Source: Agriotes lineatus (Eukaryota > Arthropoda > Insecta > Coleoptera > Elateridae). From it: a stretch of DNA of 64,000 nt. A model generated the notes under the pieces. It was not told the origin of the DNA, made no database searches, and saw only the letters and a list, made by a program, of their open reading frames with translations. Numbering within the stretch: position 1 is the stretch's first letter; every line of letters begins with the position of its first letter. A program made the translations under genes and the position numbers. Of this stretch, positions 1 to 10,714 are shown in pieces. Where the stretch lies: NCBI GenBank assembly GCA_940337035.1, contig CALNHX010001056.1:124001-188000 (forward strand), given 5' to 3'.

Positions 1-423
1 GTGAGTAACGACAAGGCTCCACATTTTTTTAATAACCTTTCTGTTAAAGACGCGAAACATTTATTGCCTAGTCCTTGCACCACGCCATATTCTGCCGAGA
101 GTTAAAAGAGCTAGCCGAGGCCTTGTCAACCCTTCGTTTAAAGGTGTTACAAATTTCCTAAGAAGTTTTATCCTGGTTCTAATTGCGATGTCTTCCACGT
201 AGTCCCTTGTCCTGTAATCCAGAGCGTCGAAAATGGTAGGGTGGAGTAACATGGAAATTTTCATGAGTGTGATCTAAAACCTATGATATGTTTAATCGGA
301 CTTTTTCTACTGTCTAGTAAAAAGTACATCTCGTTTTTTGTAATGTAGGCGAATATCCTTCTTAACCCATGATTTCCTGGTGGTGTCTTACTTCCGTTTG
401 GCTAATGAAAGAAGATAAGCTGA
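1..423. other. Unclassified left edge
   Basis: I recognise no gene or repeat here. A 67-codon open frame on the minus strand (61-264) is rich in Arg and Leu, but it matches no family I know and is short enough to be chance. Confidence 0.3.
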
Positions 424-760
424 ATGTTTCGGAAACAGCTGAATAGCAATCAGCTTCAAATTTTCCCAAGATTATTTAAGGAAATCATAATTCAATTTTT
501 GGAAGCTCACAAAGTTATGGGATCCAATATATCCCTAGAAATACATTTATTACATCTTCACGTATACTTTTTTGCTGAAAATCTTGAAGCCGTTTGTGAC
601 GAGCATAGGAAACGCTCCCATCAGGATTTCCCATTGTAACAGATGCAAACCTATTATTGCATGTAACAGACTGGAAAGGCGTGCGTGGGTAGCTGTAGAT
701 AAGAAGGGCGTGGTTTTATGCTGAAAATACATGTGTTCAATGATAAAAGTGGAATCGGTA
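424..760 (+). pseudogene. Relic of a repetitive arthropod ORF
   Basis: A 71-codon frame (424-639) carries the segments KVMGSNISLEIHLLHLHVYF and DEHRKRSHQDF. These resemble a protein found in many copies in arthropod genomes, with a core like SLKIHFLHSHLDFFPENLG followed by EEQGERFHQD. The similarity is from memory of that repetitive family, not from a search. The frame stops right after HQDFPL and no downstream tail is readable, so this is a fragment. Its upstream segment (residues about 8-30, KQLNSNQLQIFPRLFKEII) also fits such proteins. No terminal repeats or partner gene are visible. It is most likely a transposon-derived fossil with no present function. Confidence 0.35.
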
Positions 761-2504
761 GCGACTTATAAAAGATGTTTATTATTATTGTTTTTATTAA
801 GTTGCTGGCGTATTTGTTTTCACTGGGCTCAGAAAAGCCCTCCTACAAAGGCATCGAGAAATGTGAAGTCTCGGTGCTCTTAATGAACATACCTTTGCGT
901 ACTTGGAAATATATTATATATATATAAAAACGCCACTGCATTTCGCTTTACAATGAAAGTAAACAAGACATAATCTCTTACAATTGTACTCAATACAGAA
1001 ATGACAGTTTTAAAATATTTGATTAAGGAATGTCAGCCAATTTTATTTAACCAAAATTTATCGTTATCGTTATTTGTGACCGAAAGTTCAAGTTACCGTA
1101 TCTTTGTTGGTTGGTGCGACAACAACAAAATAAAAGACTCGTTATAAAATATAACGATACTAGGATTGTTATAGAAAATTATTTTGTATTTGGTTGCTGT
1201 ACACTACAATCACACACTTTATTTAGGCAAACAATATTTATAGTATTTAACAGTATTTTTATTTTTAAGTTGGGAGCGTAAAATTATTGGAACCCGCCCA
1301 AAAAATAGAAAGCTCGGCCTTTTGGGCATCATCTTTCTAACTCTTCTCAGCTTGCTCTAAGGCACTTGCCGATCTTGTAACGTAATATATTAATTCAATA
1401 TGCCCATACGAGGGGGTTCCCAAAAAGCCGAAATTCGAATGTAACTCACAAACGGTAAGCAGTGGCCCAATGCGACGGAAGGTGTCGCGAGTTAACACCA
1501 TTGTGCAGTCCTCCGGGTGCCGTAGTGCTGGGTTAACCGGTTTGTTGTCTTTTTTGCAAGTATCTGTAAATGCGTTTGGCGATTTAAAATATAATAATCA
1601 GCAGTATATTAGCAAAATCATACAGCTTATAAATCGCAAATATACACACAATATACACACAATAGGGTGCATCCGGCATCAAAATATTAACTTTAAAATA
1701 ATACTAATTGGTAACCATTGCAAATAATTGTAAATAATATAAGCAGGTAATGAAATTGACAAAAGTAATAAACAACAGGAAATCACGATTAAATAGGCTA
1801 AAAACTGAAAGGGACTTACAAATCCCCTATTGAGAGCAGTACTGCTTGGTAACATGATTTGAAAAAGCTACGTAAATCACCAATATCCCTATGACCCTAA
1901 GGCAACGTTTTGATTACCACATGACTTACCCTATATATATGTAGAAGAAGGGTTGATGGGAGAAGTTTTGGCTTTCAAGTACGCAGCTAAACTAATCCCT
2001 CATGATAACATGGAAATACTCTTCCAATAATGTCGTCTTTAAACCGAATCTGCATAATTCTGACTGCAAAAAAAAATCCAAACTCAAATTTGTACCGTAA
2101 CAAAAACCTTGGAAAAAAAGAGGGCGGACTCAGCATGTCGTAACCATACAAAAATCGGGAAACGAAAGAGCAAGAAATTAAAAAGTTGTGGCGGGTGGAA
2201 TATCTGGGCGCCTGCAATGAGCTAGAATGGCCGAGCCAAAAATCGCGAAGCGGCAAATTCGAAAATATTTAAACCGTTAGGGGTAAACTTACTTCCGTAA
2301 TGTAGTACCAAGTTCGATTACTTCAAAAATGGCCGTCCTCGTATACCTATATTAAAACATTTAAAGCATTTCAATGGACCTCCTCATATGAAGGTTTATT
2401 TAATCAGGCTCTGTCCTTATGGGAATATTAAACAAAATCACTCTAGATATAAAAGACCTACCTACATATCCAAACTATTAGATTACCTTTTGCATTTTTA
2501 TTTT
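761..2504. other. No recognised feature
   Basis: AT-rich sequence with a short TA run near 909-926. Short frames at 1470-1727 (+) and 1987-2256 (-) show no familiar motif and no splice context. I see no TIR pair or LTR. Confidence 0.3.
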
Positions 2505-3245
2505 TACTTCCCTCGTCTAAAAGGCGCATACACATTATATATCTACCTGGAATGAATCCGAGAACATTTCAAACAAATATATACAGGTCGAGCACCTTAA
2601 AAAGATTTTTTGGTTTATTTTTGATTTAACTTAGATATAGATACAAGTAATAATTTGTACATAGCGAAGGCTTTATTCTTGCTAAAAATGAGATCCAACA
2701 AATACAGGATAAATGTTGTATGAGACAAAAGGAGCAACGAGTAAGTGCGTTATGTTAAATATAGCTGGATCGAAGGAACTCGTCCGCAGGAGCTGAATTT
2801 CGAGTTGCATCACGGGTAATATTTTTAGTCTTGCTTTAACAGAGACTCAGTTGAAGGTAACAATTTGTACATAGTTTAGACTTTACTCTTGACGAAAATT
2901 GAACACAACAGATATAGCTTAAATGCTGTAAAGTAGAAAAAAGTGTCAACGAAAAATTGTTTCCATTTAAGGCAGCTGGAACGCACGTACTCAAGATCTG
3001 TAGCGCATGTAGGAAGAGCCCATTCTCTTGTAATATTCCACAAAACGTTGGAATCGCAGACACAGCCGCCTGCCTTTCGAATTCGAGCACCGGTATTGTT
3101 ATTTTTTATTTGAAAATTTATGCAATTTATTAGAAACGTAAAGAAATTTTTACGCTTAGCTTAATTTGATTTTTAAAATTATTTAATGTCACAATGTCCA
3201 CCTACGAGAAAAGCTCTGGCTAAATCTCTTTACAGATTTTTTTAA
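2505..3245 (+). repeat. Dispersed repeat family A, copy 1
   Basis: This stretch aligns by eye with 38320-39200 (same strand) and, inverted, with 6205-8410. Shared landmarks in order are a CTGGAATGAA block near 2549, a GAGCACCTTAA block near 2594, ATAGCnnAGnCTTTA blocks near 2663 and 2872, CCGGTATTGTTATTTTTTAT near 3091, and a TTTTTAAAATTATTTAATGT block near 3171 followed by GTCACAA and GTCCAC. In the other copies the segment just before CCGGTA resembles a tRNA T-arm (B-box). I infer a tRNA-related interspersed repeat; its exact ends are not resolved. Confidence 0.5.
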
Positions 3246-4185
3246 TGAATAAAATAAGCAAATAATGTAGGCCATACTTGTTTGCATAATATATTTTTCT
3301 AACGAAATCATGGCACTGCACATAGTTTCTGTTTATCAGAGAAGTGACAGGCTAATTCGATAATATTTTAATGTTATGGTTTGATTCAGTAGATTCATTA
3401 TCAATAATTATGGTTAGTCATTATGCTTAAAAAAATCGTTAATGTATTGCTCGTCTGCAAAATTACCTAAATTTACAACCACTATAATATAAATATTTCA
3501 ATCGGGTCTCCTTCACAAACCAATGCCATACTTTAAACTGTATTTAAACTCGTTGTCAAATATATTGAATTTAAACAAATGAATCTATGGTTTACGTTCA
3601 AGGCTAAGCTATTAATACTTCTTACAATCATTTCGTACGGTTTTAACATAGTGATAAATAATTGAAAAGCGACTACCGTATTTTTCTAAACAAGTATACG
3701 CGTGTACATAAACGATTTAAAAAATGGGAGTTGCAGTAGACGTTGTAAGTATGCTGCTAAAATAGCAATTGTTGTGGTGTCTCATGGTTTACGTCTATAC
3801 TGCGTGTGCCCATAATTTATAATGATATTTATTGTTTTTCAATGTGCCAGTAAATATTATTATACGTAGATCGATTTAATATTAATTTTGGAACACTTAC
3901 TTTAGTGTACATATTCCTCCGTACTGTTTAAAAACAGAGTATCTCAAGACTTTTATTCAGTATAAAATTTCATGATTTCTTTGGCAGGATCAGTCAAATT
4001 TCATTACCTTTTCTTCTTGTAAGTTTGATGATTTTATGACTAACACAGTGACGATCGTTTCTTTCTTTTAACCTCTTTGGTACAAGGTCAGATAGTTACA
4101 CCATCAAGCGTTTACTCATTTTGCTGCAAGAATAAATGAAAACAATTATTTAACGAAAAGCATCTTGATATTGTTTTCAGGGGCA
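3246..4185. other. No recognised feature
   Basis: About 70% AT, with no long open frame, no inverted repeat pair and no coding motif that I can identify. Confidence 0.3.
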
Positions 4186-4428
4186 ATATAAATAATAAGT
4201 AGTGCGCTTATTATAGATGTTTTTTTAATAACATTATGAGTTATAATTCCAAAGCTGAAAATATAACAACACCATAGGACGAGTTGTATTTTCTTGTATT
4301 AGGATTATAGCGAAATGACATTCTTAAAAACTTATAGATTATTAGGCGTACTACGAATTATATTTATGAAGATAATAAAAAATATATACCAGATAGCGCG
4401 TAATACTATTTTATTCACAACCATATAC
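4186..4428 (+). repeat. Inverted-mate repeat, left arm
   Basis: It reads as the reverse complement of 9358-9548. Shared blocks include GGGCAATATA, ATAATAAGTAGT, GATTATTAGGCGTACTACGA and ATATATACCAGA. Identity is moderate with small indels. This could be one end of a 5.4-kb unit or two independent copies of a dispersed repeat. Confidence 0.5.
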
Positions 4429-4596
4429 GTAATAAGATTATTACTGACTTTTAAAAAGTTGGAAAATGAGCCATTACCAACTTTTACTTCCCACCTCGGA
4501 TGGGAAGTACCGTTACGGCCAACTCAAAGTGCACGGCAGATTTTTAGCGTGTAATACGATATTCTAATCATAGACGTCGAGTTTTGACGTTTACGT

Positions 4597-5503
4597 TTGT
4601 CATCAACTGTCATAGAACTGAAAACTCGAAAAATTCCGAGACATTTGTCAGAAGCAGAGAAAATGCGAGCTATTACAAAACTGGAAGAGAACTGGTCGCT
4701 GAGTCGAGTCGCAGCAGATTTGCATGTGAGCAAGAGCTGCATTTTCAAAATTAAAAATCGTTTTGGCAGTAGAGACTTCTACAAGAAAAGTTTTTTTAAC
4801 CCCAGAGAACAAAGAACGAAGAATACAGTTTGCAACCGACTATTTGAATGAAATCGACGATTTTTAGAACAGGACTGTTTTCTCAGATGAAAAGGTATTT
4901 CAATCATTTACCAATTGACGATTAAGGGTGTATAATAGACCACAAAATTCAAGATTTGAGAAGCAATATTATTCAACCCTTAAGTAGTGGACGATTGTTT
5001 GTAAACGTATGGGGATGGATCAATGCTCACGGATCTGGGGCATGCTATAGAATTAATGGTCGACTGAATGCTGAAAATTATTGCAATATTTTGCAAAATG
5101 TGATGCTGCCTTCTGTAAGAGAGGTCTTTCCTAATCAATTTACTTTTCAACAGGCAAGATATTACTTAATTAATTAATTTTGTTTATGTTAACGTAATTG
5201 ATAACATTATTTTCACAGGATAACTGTCCTGTGCATGCAGCAGGGATTGTTCATTGATGGTTTGATGAGAATAATATCAATTTATTACCATGGAATGCAA
5301 AAAGTCCGGACTTGAACCCTATCGAAAATGTTTGGAGGTATTTAACTAAAAAAAATTATACCAGGGACTTTGCACCAAACAACGCCGATGAATTATGGGA
5401 AAGAATAATAAATGCTTGGAAGGAACTGAGAGGATGCAATATGGAAACATTGGTCAACTCTATGCGAAACAAACTGCAAAGCGTAGTAGCAATTGAATAC
5501 TGA
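4597..5503 (+). pseudogene. Tc1-like transposase pseudogene (DD34E), intron-split
   Basis: A DDE transposase that would cut and rejoin the element's own ends. Visible parts in order: an N-terminal helix-turn-helix (4597-4780, LEENWSLSRVAADLHVSKSC); a damaged middle in which the second DNA-binding half is lost and the first catalytic Asp region (near 4880-4900) is out of frame; a well-kept segment at 4956-5153 ending TFQQ; and, after a 65-bp intron, DNCPVH and SPDLNPIENVW to the stop at 5503. Counting from the Asp of DNCPVH to the Glu of NPIE gives 34 intervening residues, which defines DD34E. An in-frame stop replaces a codon near 5257 (HC*WF region) or needs a one-base shift. Frameshifts and stops upstream make it non-functional. 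The tail from NPIENVW to VAIEY is typical of insect Tc1-like copies. Confidence 0.85.
5154..5218 (+). other. 65-bp GC-AG intron in the Tc1-like transposase
   Basis: The conserved junction FQQ|DNCPVH is interrupted by 65 bases that begin GCAAGA and end TTTTCACAG. Removing them joins CAG to GAT in phase 0 and restores the motif exactly. GC-AG is a known minor splice class. The alternative is a chance insertion, but the clean phase and the polypyrimidine-like acceptor favour an intron. Confidence 0.7.
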
Positions 5504-5951
5504 TACATATTTATTAAATACATATTATTACATGTATAGTTTGTTTACTTGTGAAACTTTGCTAAAATACAAACATTAAAAAAGTAATACCTATTCTTAC
5601 AATCACAAGCAACGCCACTGGAGAAACCCTCATTTAATAAGCCGAAAAATCGCAAAAATAACCATAGTAACAAAAAACCGTGCACTTTGAGGTGTCCGTA
5701 ACTGTACATTACCATGACAGCGGATGCGAAGTTGTTCCTCTTGGGGGAAAAATTACAGTTCAACATTTCCATCTCTTGGTCCGAAAGGGACATTACTTGA
5801 CAATTCTTGAAAACATCAAATGCCAGTAACAACCTGTCAAATATTTTTTTCCAATAAAGTGGTCGTACATTTATGCTTCCAATTTTTTTATCTTTGCTGA
5901 CAATCCACGGGTAAGTACGGCTCTCTCACATTTCAGTCATCCATATATTGG

Positions 5952-6161
5952 TCAAGAAGGTTTAGCAGCATTTTCTTTGATTTCCGTAGATGTCTTCACA
6001 TTATTCGAAACTTCCACAAAAGAGTCAAACTTTGTAACTGGCGTTGATTCACTTTCAGAAACTTCGTTTGGCCTATGGCCTGTTTCATTGTTATCATCTA
6101 CCAGCTTCACTCGTTTTAAAAAGTAAGACTTCAACGACGTTTGCTTTCTTTCGCAACTCAT
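5952..6161 (-). pseudogene. hAT-type transposase N-terminal fragment
   Basis: A 69-codon minus-strand frame begins MSCERKQTSLKSYFLKRVKL and runs into an acidic, Ser/Thr/Glu-rich stretch. The opening KRKQTSLxSFF-like motif followed by an acidic linker is characteristic of the N-terminus of ZMYM-like hAT transposases in animals (recalled). The TTF/BED zinc finger and the catalytic region that should follow are absent: the frame ends at 5952 and the sequence to the left belongs to the Tc1-like element's flank. I see no hAT ends around it. Probably a truncated fossil; the call rests on one short motif. Confidence 0.4.
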
Positions 6162-7013
6162 TACAAAGGGATTTTCTTTAATAGTTACCTATAAAAGAAT
6201 CTGTAAAAGGCTTTACCCAGAACTTCCCTAGTCGACATTGTGACACTAAATAATTTTAAAAATGAAATTAAGTTAGGAGTAAAAATATCTTAACGTTTCT
6301 AATAAATTAAATGAATTTTCAAGTAAAAAAAATCCGTTACTGTAGGGATCTGAACCGCGGCACTTGCGACTGCGAACAAATGATACTGACCAATTCCTTA
6401 CTACTCTACGGAGAATTGTTGGTATAGTCGGGTTTCAGCTGGCTTAACCTTCACGACGGGAATGTCTTAAGAAAATTAATTATATTTTTTACATCAATAA
6501 ACCAATGCAAATAATATACGCCAATACCTAGCCAAAATATGGGTTTCCCGTCTATTTCAAGGTTTGGAATTTACGCATTTATGCGGCTCGCGGCATAAAA
6601 ATCAACGGAAAATAGAGGTAACAATATCTTAACACTTGCTTATGCAATATAAAGCAATTATCAAATTAAAAAAATTACCGGGGAGGGATTCGATCAACAT
6701 CATCTGCGGATACAATCGTCGATAGTCAGATAGATTTAACTGCGCTATGCAGACTCGCTGATGTGTGCGACGTGCGGGTGTATTTAAGCGAAGGGTGTTA
6801 TTTTGGAAACTTTTTGAATGTTTTGTGACCTTATCTTGTATTTGTTGGGCTATATTTTCGTCAATTGTAAGGCCTGGTCTATGTGAAAATTACTACTTTA
6901 ATCTATTTTCTACTTAACGCAAATATATACAAAATTTTATTTATTAAGGTGCTTACACTGTATATATTTGTATGAAATTGTACCGGTTTTATTCCAGGCA
7001 CATATATAATATG

Positions 7014-8234
7014 GTGTGGTGTCAGGACAAAAAACCCCTGGACAAAAAACCCCGGACATAAAACCCCCGGACAAAAAACCCCCGGACAAAAAACCCCCCG
7101 GACTAAAACCCCCCGGACAAAAAACCTCCGGACAAAAAACCCCCGGACAAAAAACCCCCGGACAAAAAACCCCCACAAAACAGAATCTAGGATAAAAAAG
7201 CCGTCGAAAGAACGTTATCGTTAAATAATTTTAAAGTAAACTCTGGCGGCATTTGGGATTGTTATAAGGGCCAGAATATGGAAATTTCCAATATCTAATC
7301 TTAAACAGAAGGGAGCACAATCCTTAAATGTAGTTTTAAAAATAAACCATCTCGATTAGTATATTATGGCTAAGAACTCGAATAATCCGTGTTTCAGCAC
7401 TTGTAGATCTGTAAACAGCAATAACATTTTTGGGAAGCGGTAGCCGTTACCTACTTTAAGCTGTATTTAGGTTTTTCCAGTAATATTCATATAATAATCC
7501 TAAAATTAGCTAGTAAGCAGAAAGCATGCTTGTAGTATGTACTAATCTTAAGCCTCCTTACCCGATTATTAAAATTAAAACATGTTGTCTTTGCCATAAA
7601 TAACCATTTCAAATTGTCCTTCTTTTTTTGTAAACTATTTAAATGCTATTAGTAATAACATTAGATTGTAAAGTTTGTATTAGTATTATAAAGAAAATTG
7701 AATAAAGTGATTAAGCATTGACAAAAATTACAATTTTTTGGACTACTTACATTATAAATAATTAATTAATTTAGTGCGGGGTTTTTTGTAAACTATTTAA
7801 ATGCTATTAGTAATAACATTAGATTGTAAAGTTTGTATTAGTATTATAAAGTAAATTGAATAAAGTGATTAAACATTGACAAAAATAACTATTTTTTGGA
7901 TTACTTACATTTTAAATAATTAACTAATTTTGTGCGGGTTTTTTTGTAAACTATTTAAATGCTATTAGTAATAACATTAGATTGTAAAGTTTGTATTATT
8001 ATTATAAAGTAAATTGAATAAAGTGATTAAACATTGACAAAAATAACTATTTTTTGGATTGCGTACATTATAAATAATTAATAAATTTTGTGCGGGGTTT
8101 TTTGTCCGGGGGTTTTTTGTCCGGGGATTTTTTGTCCGGGGGGTTTTTTGTCCGGGGGGTTTTTTGTCCGGGGTTTTTTGTCCGGGGGTTTTATGTCCGG
8201 GGTTTTTTGTCCAGGGGTTTTTTGTCCTAGACTC
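7014..8234. mobile_element. Foldback-like element with iterated inverted arms
   Basis: Both arms are arrays of a roughly 15-bp unit with core CCCCCGGACAAAAAA: left 7024-7173, right 8094-8228, in opposite orientation. The order of unit variants is mirrored at the outer ends: in both arms the first unit has CCCCTGG and the third has GGACATAAAA. The interior carries a 158-bp unit in three tandem copies. ATATAATATG flanks the element at 7004-7013 and 8235-8244. The uninterrupted family-A paralogue near 38505-38535 has a single ATATAAT-like site there, so this is a credible 10-bp target duplication. Long arms made of short tandem repeats and a 9-10-bp duplication match Drosophila FB-type foldback elements (established knowledge). 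No transposase is present. Confidence 0.75.
7630..8103 (+). repeat. 158-bp tandem repeat, three copies
   Basis: The phrase GTAAACTATTTAAATGCTAT recurs at 7630, 7788 and 7946, giving a period of 158. Copies differ by a few substitutions. The second and third copies are each preceded by GTGCGGGG plus a T run, the same junction that opens the right inverted array at about 8090. The tandem unit therefore probably expanded together with the arm. Confidence 0.9.
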
Positions 8235-8727
8235 ATATAATATGTATGCAAAATATCATCTTCCTCCGACAAATACTTTTTGAGCTATACTGCCAAAAGA
8301 CAGACAGACAGACAGACACACGGAATTGAGAAAACCTGTTTTTCGTCAACTAGGCACTCTGAAACGTGAAGATCTGAAGGAATCTCGGAAGGTTATTTTT
8401 TCGAGATTACAATACTTTCTTCGTTATTGTCTATATTGACCAACCGGCCCGGCTACAAAACGGTCAATCAACCCCAAGCAGGTAGTTAGGCGATAACGTG
8501 CAAATCACCTGCTGAGAGCTGTTTACAGTTGCTCATATTGTTATTTTTGGGAATTCAATGAAGAGCAGTGGTGTCCTTCCAGATAAAGCTGTGCATATAA
8601 AAACGAATCTCCTGCAATTTACGAATTCAGAAATGACTCTAAAGCCGGCTCAATGGCTGTCTGGGAAAAACAGGTACCGGCTCGTCGAGCCGGTGCGAGC
8701 CGGCTCCAATACACCACTGTCCGAAAC

Positions 8728-9072
8728 ACACTTTTTATGCTTAAAACGCTCGACCAACCTAGAAAAAACAACTTACATTTCTAAATTAGTTCATTTGATA
8801 CGTGAAACGAAACCAAGTTAGCTCGTACCAAATCTTAAACCGCCAGTTGCTATATTGTCAATATGGTAGAAGGTCCTATAAGTCAATGTCCTAAATTTCA
8901 GAGATGATGTTTGGGGCAAAATGCAAATGAATATAATTTGTTGAATTTTGCACCAATCATCTCTTAAATTTAGGACATTGACTTGGTTTTCTTTCACGTG
9001 TCAGATGAACTAATTTCGAAATGTCAGTTGATTTTTTTAGGTTAGGTCGTGCGTCTTAAGCATAAAAAGCGT
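8728..9072. mobile_element. MITE with arms over 90 bp
   Basis: CTTTTTATGCTTAAAACGCT at 8731 is mirrored by AGCATAAAAAG at 9059-9069. The arms continue inward through AAATTAGTTCATTTGATACG and its inverted partner at 8990-9020, and reach an inner stem with AAGTCAATGTCCTAAATTTC (near 8879) and its inverse near 8965. Almost the whole 345 bp can fold back. No coding sequence; family unknown. No clear target duplication is seen. Confidence 0.75.
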
Positions 9073-9121
9073 TGATCATTAGCATTGATACTCACGTAAT
9101 AATAGCTATTAACATATCTAG

Positions 9122-9220
9122 GAATGTTATGAGTATCATAACTGCCGCAGATGTTTTGAAATCCGAGCTCGTAGAGCGAGGATTTTAAAACTTCTAAGGC
9201 AGTTATGATTCATAACATCC
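9122..9220. repeat. About 100-bp near-palindrome
   Basis: ATGTTATGAGTATCATAACT at 9124 pairs with AGTTATGATTCATAACAT at 9201-9218, and GAAATCC pairs with GGATTTT across a short loop around GAGCTCGTAGAGCGA. It may be a very short MITE or a cruciform-forming site. Confidence 0.65.
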
Positions 9221-9357
9221 GTGATTTGTTCAATAGTTTATCGGTTGCTATATGGTTATGGTTGCCATGTAGGGTAATATTCTTTAACCCTACAGATAAG
9301 TTATGATCTAGTTACCAGCCTACTTTTGTATATGTAAACAAAGGCTTAATATCCTGA

Positions 9358-9548
9358 AACCGATAAAATAGCATTACGCTCTCTCTGGTATATATTTTAA
9401 ATCATTATATTCGTAGTACGCCTAATAATCTTTATTTTTTAAGATTATCAGTTCGTTATAATCACAGCTCTTTTGGATTATTACTCAAAATATTCGTTAA
9501 AAAAATATCGATAATAAGCGTAGGTACTACTTATTATATTGCCCTTGA
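9358..9548 (-). repeat. Inverted-mate repeat, right arm
   Basis: Reverse complement of the block at 4186-4428 (shared GATTATTAGGCGTACTACGA and GGGCAATATA landmarks). Confidence 0.5.
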
Positions 9549-10714
9549 TAATAAAGTCAAGTGTATGACACGTTAACACTGACTAAGCAGAATTGTAAAA
9601 TATTTTGTTGTAGCACATTTATATTGTTTAAAAGAGTGTAAGCAATAAAAATAAACAAATTAATGCATTTTTACATTGTAATTTTGAATAAAATCATTGC
9701 GTTGTATATAAAAAATATAAATTTAAAAATAAAATTTATGATTATAATTAAAATTATAATATTTAGATTTAGACGAGCTGGTGACGTTGTCTTCCAACAC
9801 CACAAGATAGTATTTCACAATATTTCAGAATTATTCGCTTTGTCTCATATAATATTGATTTAACTTTGCAAAATGTAAAGGAAACTTTTTTCGGGAAGCC
9901 ATTTCCTATTCGGAATATGTAATTATGATTTATGAAATTTTAAATTCAGTTCTGTTGAAGTTGCTCGGAGGCAATGTGTAAAGGATCACTTTCTTCTTTT
10001 TCTTCCACTGATGAAGCTTTACTTTTTTTAATGTAACTATGTACAGGGTGTTCGGTAATTAACGTGCAATACGTTGAGATGCCATAGAAGAGGTAATTTC
10101 AAGCCAAAGTTGTTAATAAACACGTGAAGGGCCCCCGCAACCGCGCGTGCAACGCGTGCACAGCACGCGGCCGCCACTCTAAAGGGGCGCCAAACCGGAG
10201 ATTTGTATACAATTTGAATTTTTAATTTTTCAACAATTTCAAACGATTCCAATGAACATAGCACTAAGGCACTAAAGAAATAATTTTTTTTTATCTCAAT
10301 TCATAATATAATCAATAATCTTATTGAACTTTATGTTGGTTGATATAATGACCTATTCCTATTGTGACAGAAAACATTATATTTTTTAAATCAAATAGCT
10401 ATTCCTTTAGCTTTAATTATTAAATATAATTAAATCGATAGGTTAGTTAATTCTGTGTGCAATATGCAATACCCTGAATAAAAATTATAGAGATGATATT
10501 TTTTTCGAGGAATAACTTGCTTAAGCAGGAAAACTAGCAGCCGCTCTTGAGATAGAGCAATGTTTTCCTCCGTTAAATACTGTTAGACGTATAAACCAAA
10601 ATTGTTCGATTATGAACAGAGGGATGAGACACCTCAAGATCCAAAAACCGCGTTTAAAATAAATTTATTTTTTAAAAATAATTGATCAAACATTAAGTTC
10701 TTTAAATAGTAGAT
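9549..10714. other. Mostly unclassified; GC-rich patch at 10120-10200
   Basis: No gene recognised. A TACAGGGTGTTCGGTAATTA phrase at 10041 looks like the left end of a small DNA element, but I cannot find a matching inverted end. The GC-rich patch with CGCGTGCAACGCGTGCAC and AAGGGGCGCC resembles hAT subterminal sequence. Together with the hAT frame that follows, it hints that 10.1-11.2 kb is one degraded hAT copy. Confidence 0.3.

Larger units (their letters stand above)
4508..5706 (+). mobile_element. Tc1-like element relic, about 1.2 kb
   Basis: The ends are inverted repeats of about 29 bp: left TACCGTTACGGCCAACTCAA at 4508, and the reverse complement of 5678-5706 reads TACAGTTACGGACACCTCAA. 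Both continue into AGTGCACGG. Each end carries the TA expected for a Tc1/mariner target duplication. Between them lies a decayed transposase with DD34E spacing. Size and layout fit a nearly full-length but inactive Tc1-like copy. Confidence 0.85.
6205..8410 (-). repeat. Dispersed repeat family A, inverted copy, split by an insertion
   Basis: The reverse complement of 6205-7013 plus 8235-8410 follows family A. The CTTCCCTAGTCGACATTGTG block at 6225 mirrors the end of copy 1, and 8245-8410 mirrors 38335-38520, including an AAAATATCATCTTCCTCC block and GACAGACAG microsatellite bases. Within it, 6340-6420 and 6665-6760 read, on the minus strand, like tRNA-derived heads with B-boxes resembling GGTTCAGATCCC and GATCGAATCCC. 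Part of the unit appears duplicated (6205-6455 and 6545-6800). A foldback-like element splits it at 7014-8234. Confidence 0.55.

Noticed and set aside
6903..7178. Repetitive FVRGFFVRG / CPGVF proteins on the minus strand
   Set aside because: Three-frame-open translations of the 15-bp repeat array (period divisible by 3); no start context, and the mirror array at 8.1 kb gives similar nonsense.
7014..8234. CRISPR-like array
   Set aside because: The 15-bp units are contiguous without spacers, occur as an inverted pair and lie in a eukaryotic repeat; the structure is a foldback element.
10041..10060. MITE beginning TACAGGGTGTTCGG
   Set aside because: No inverted partner end was found within several kilobases.
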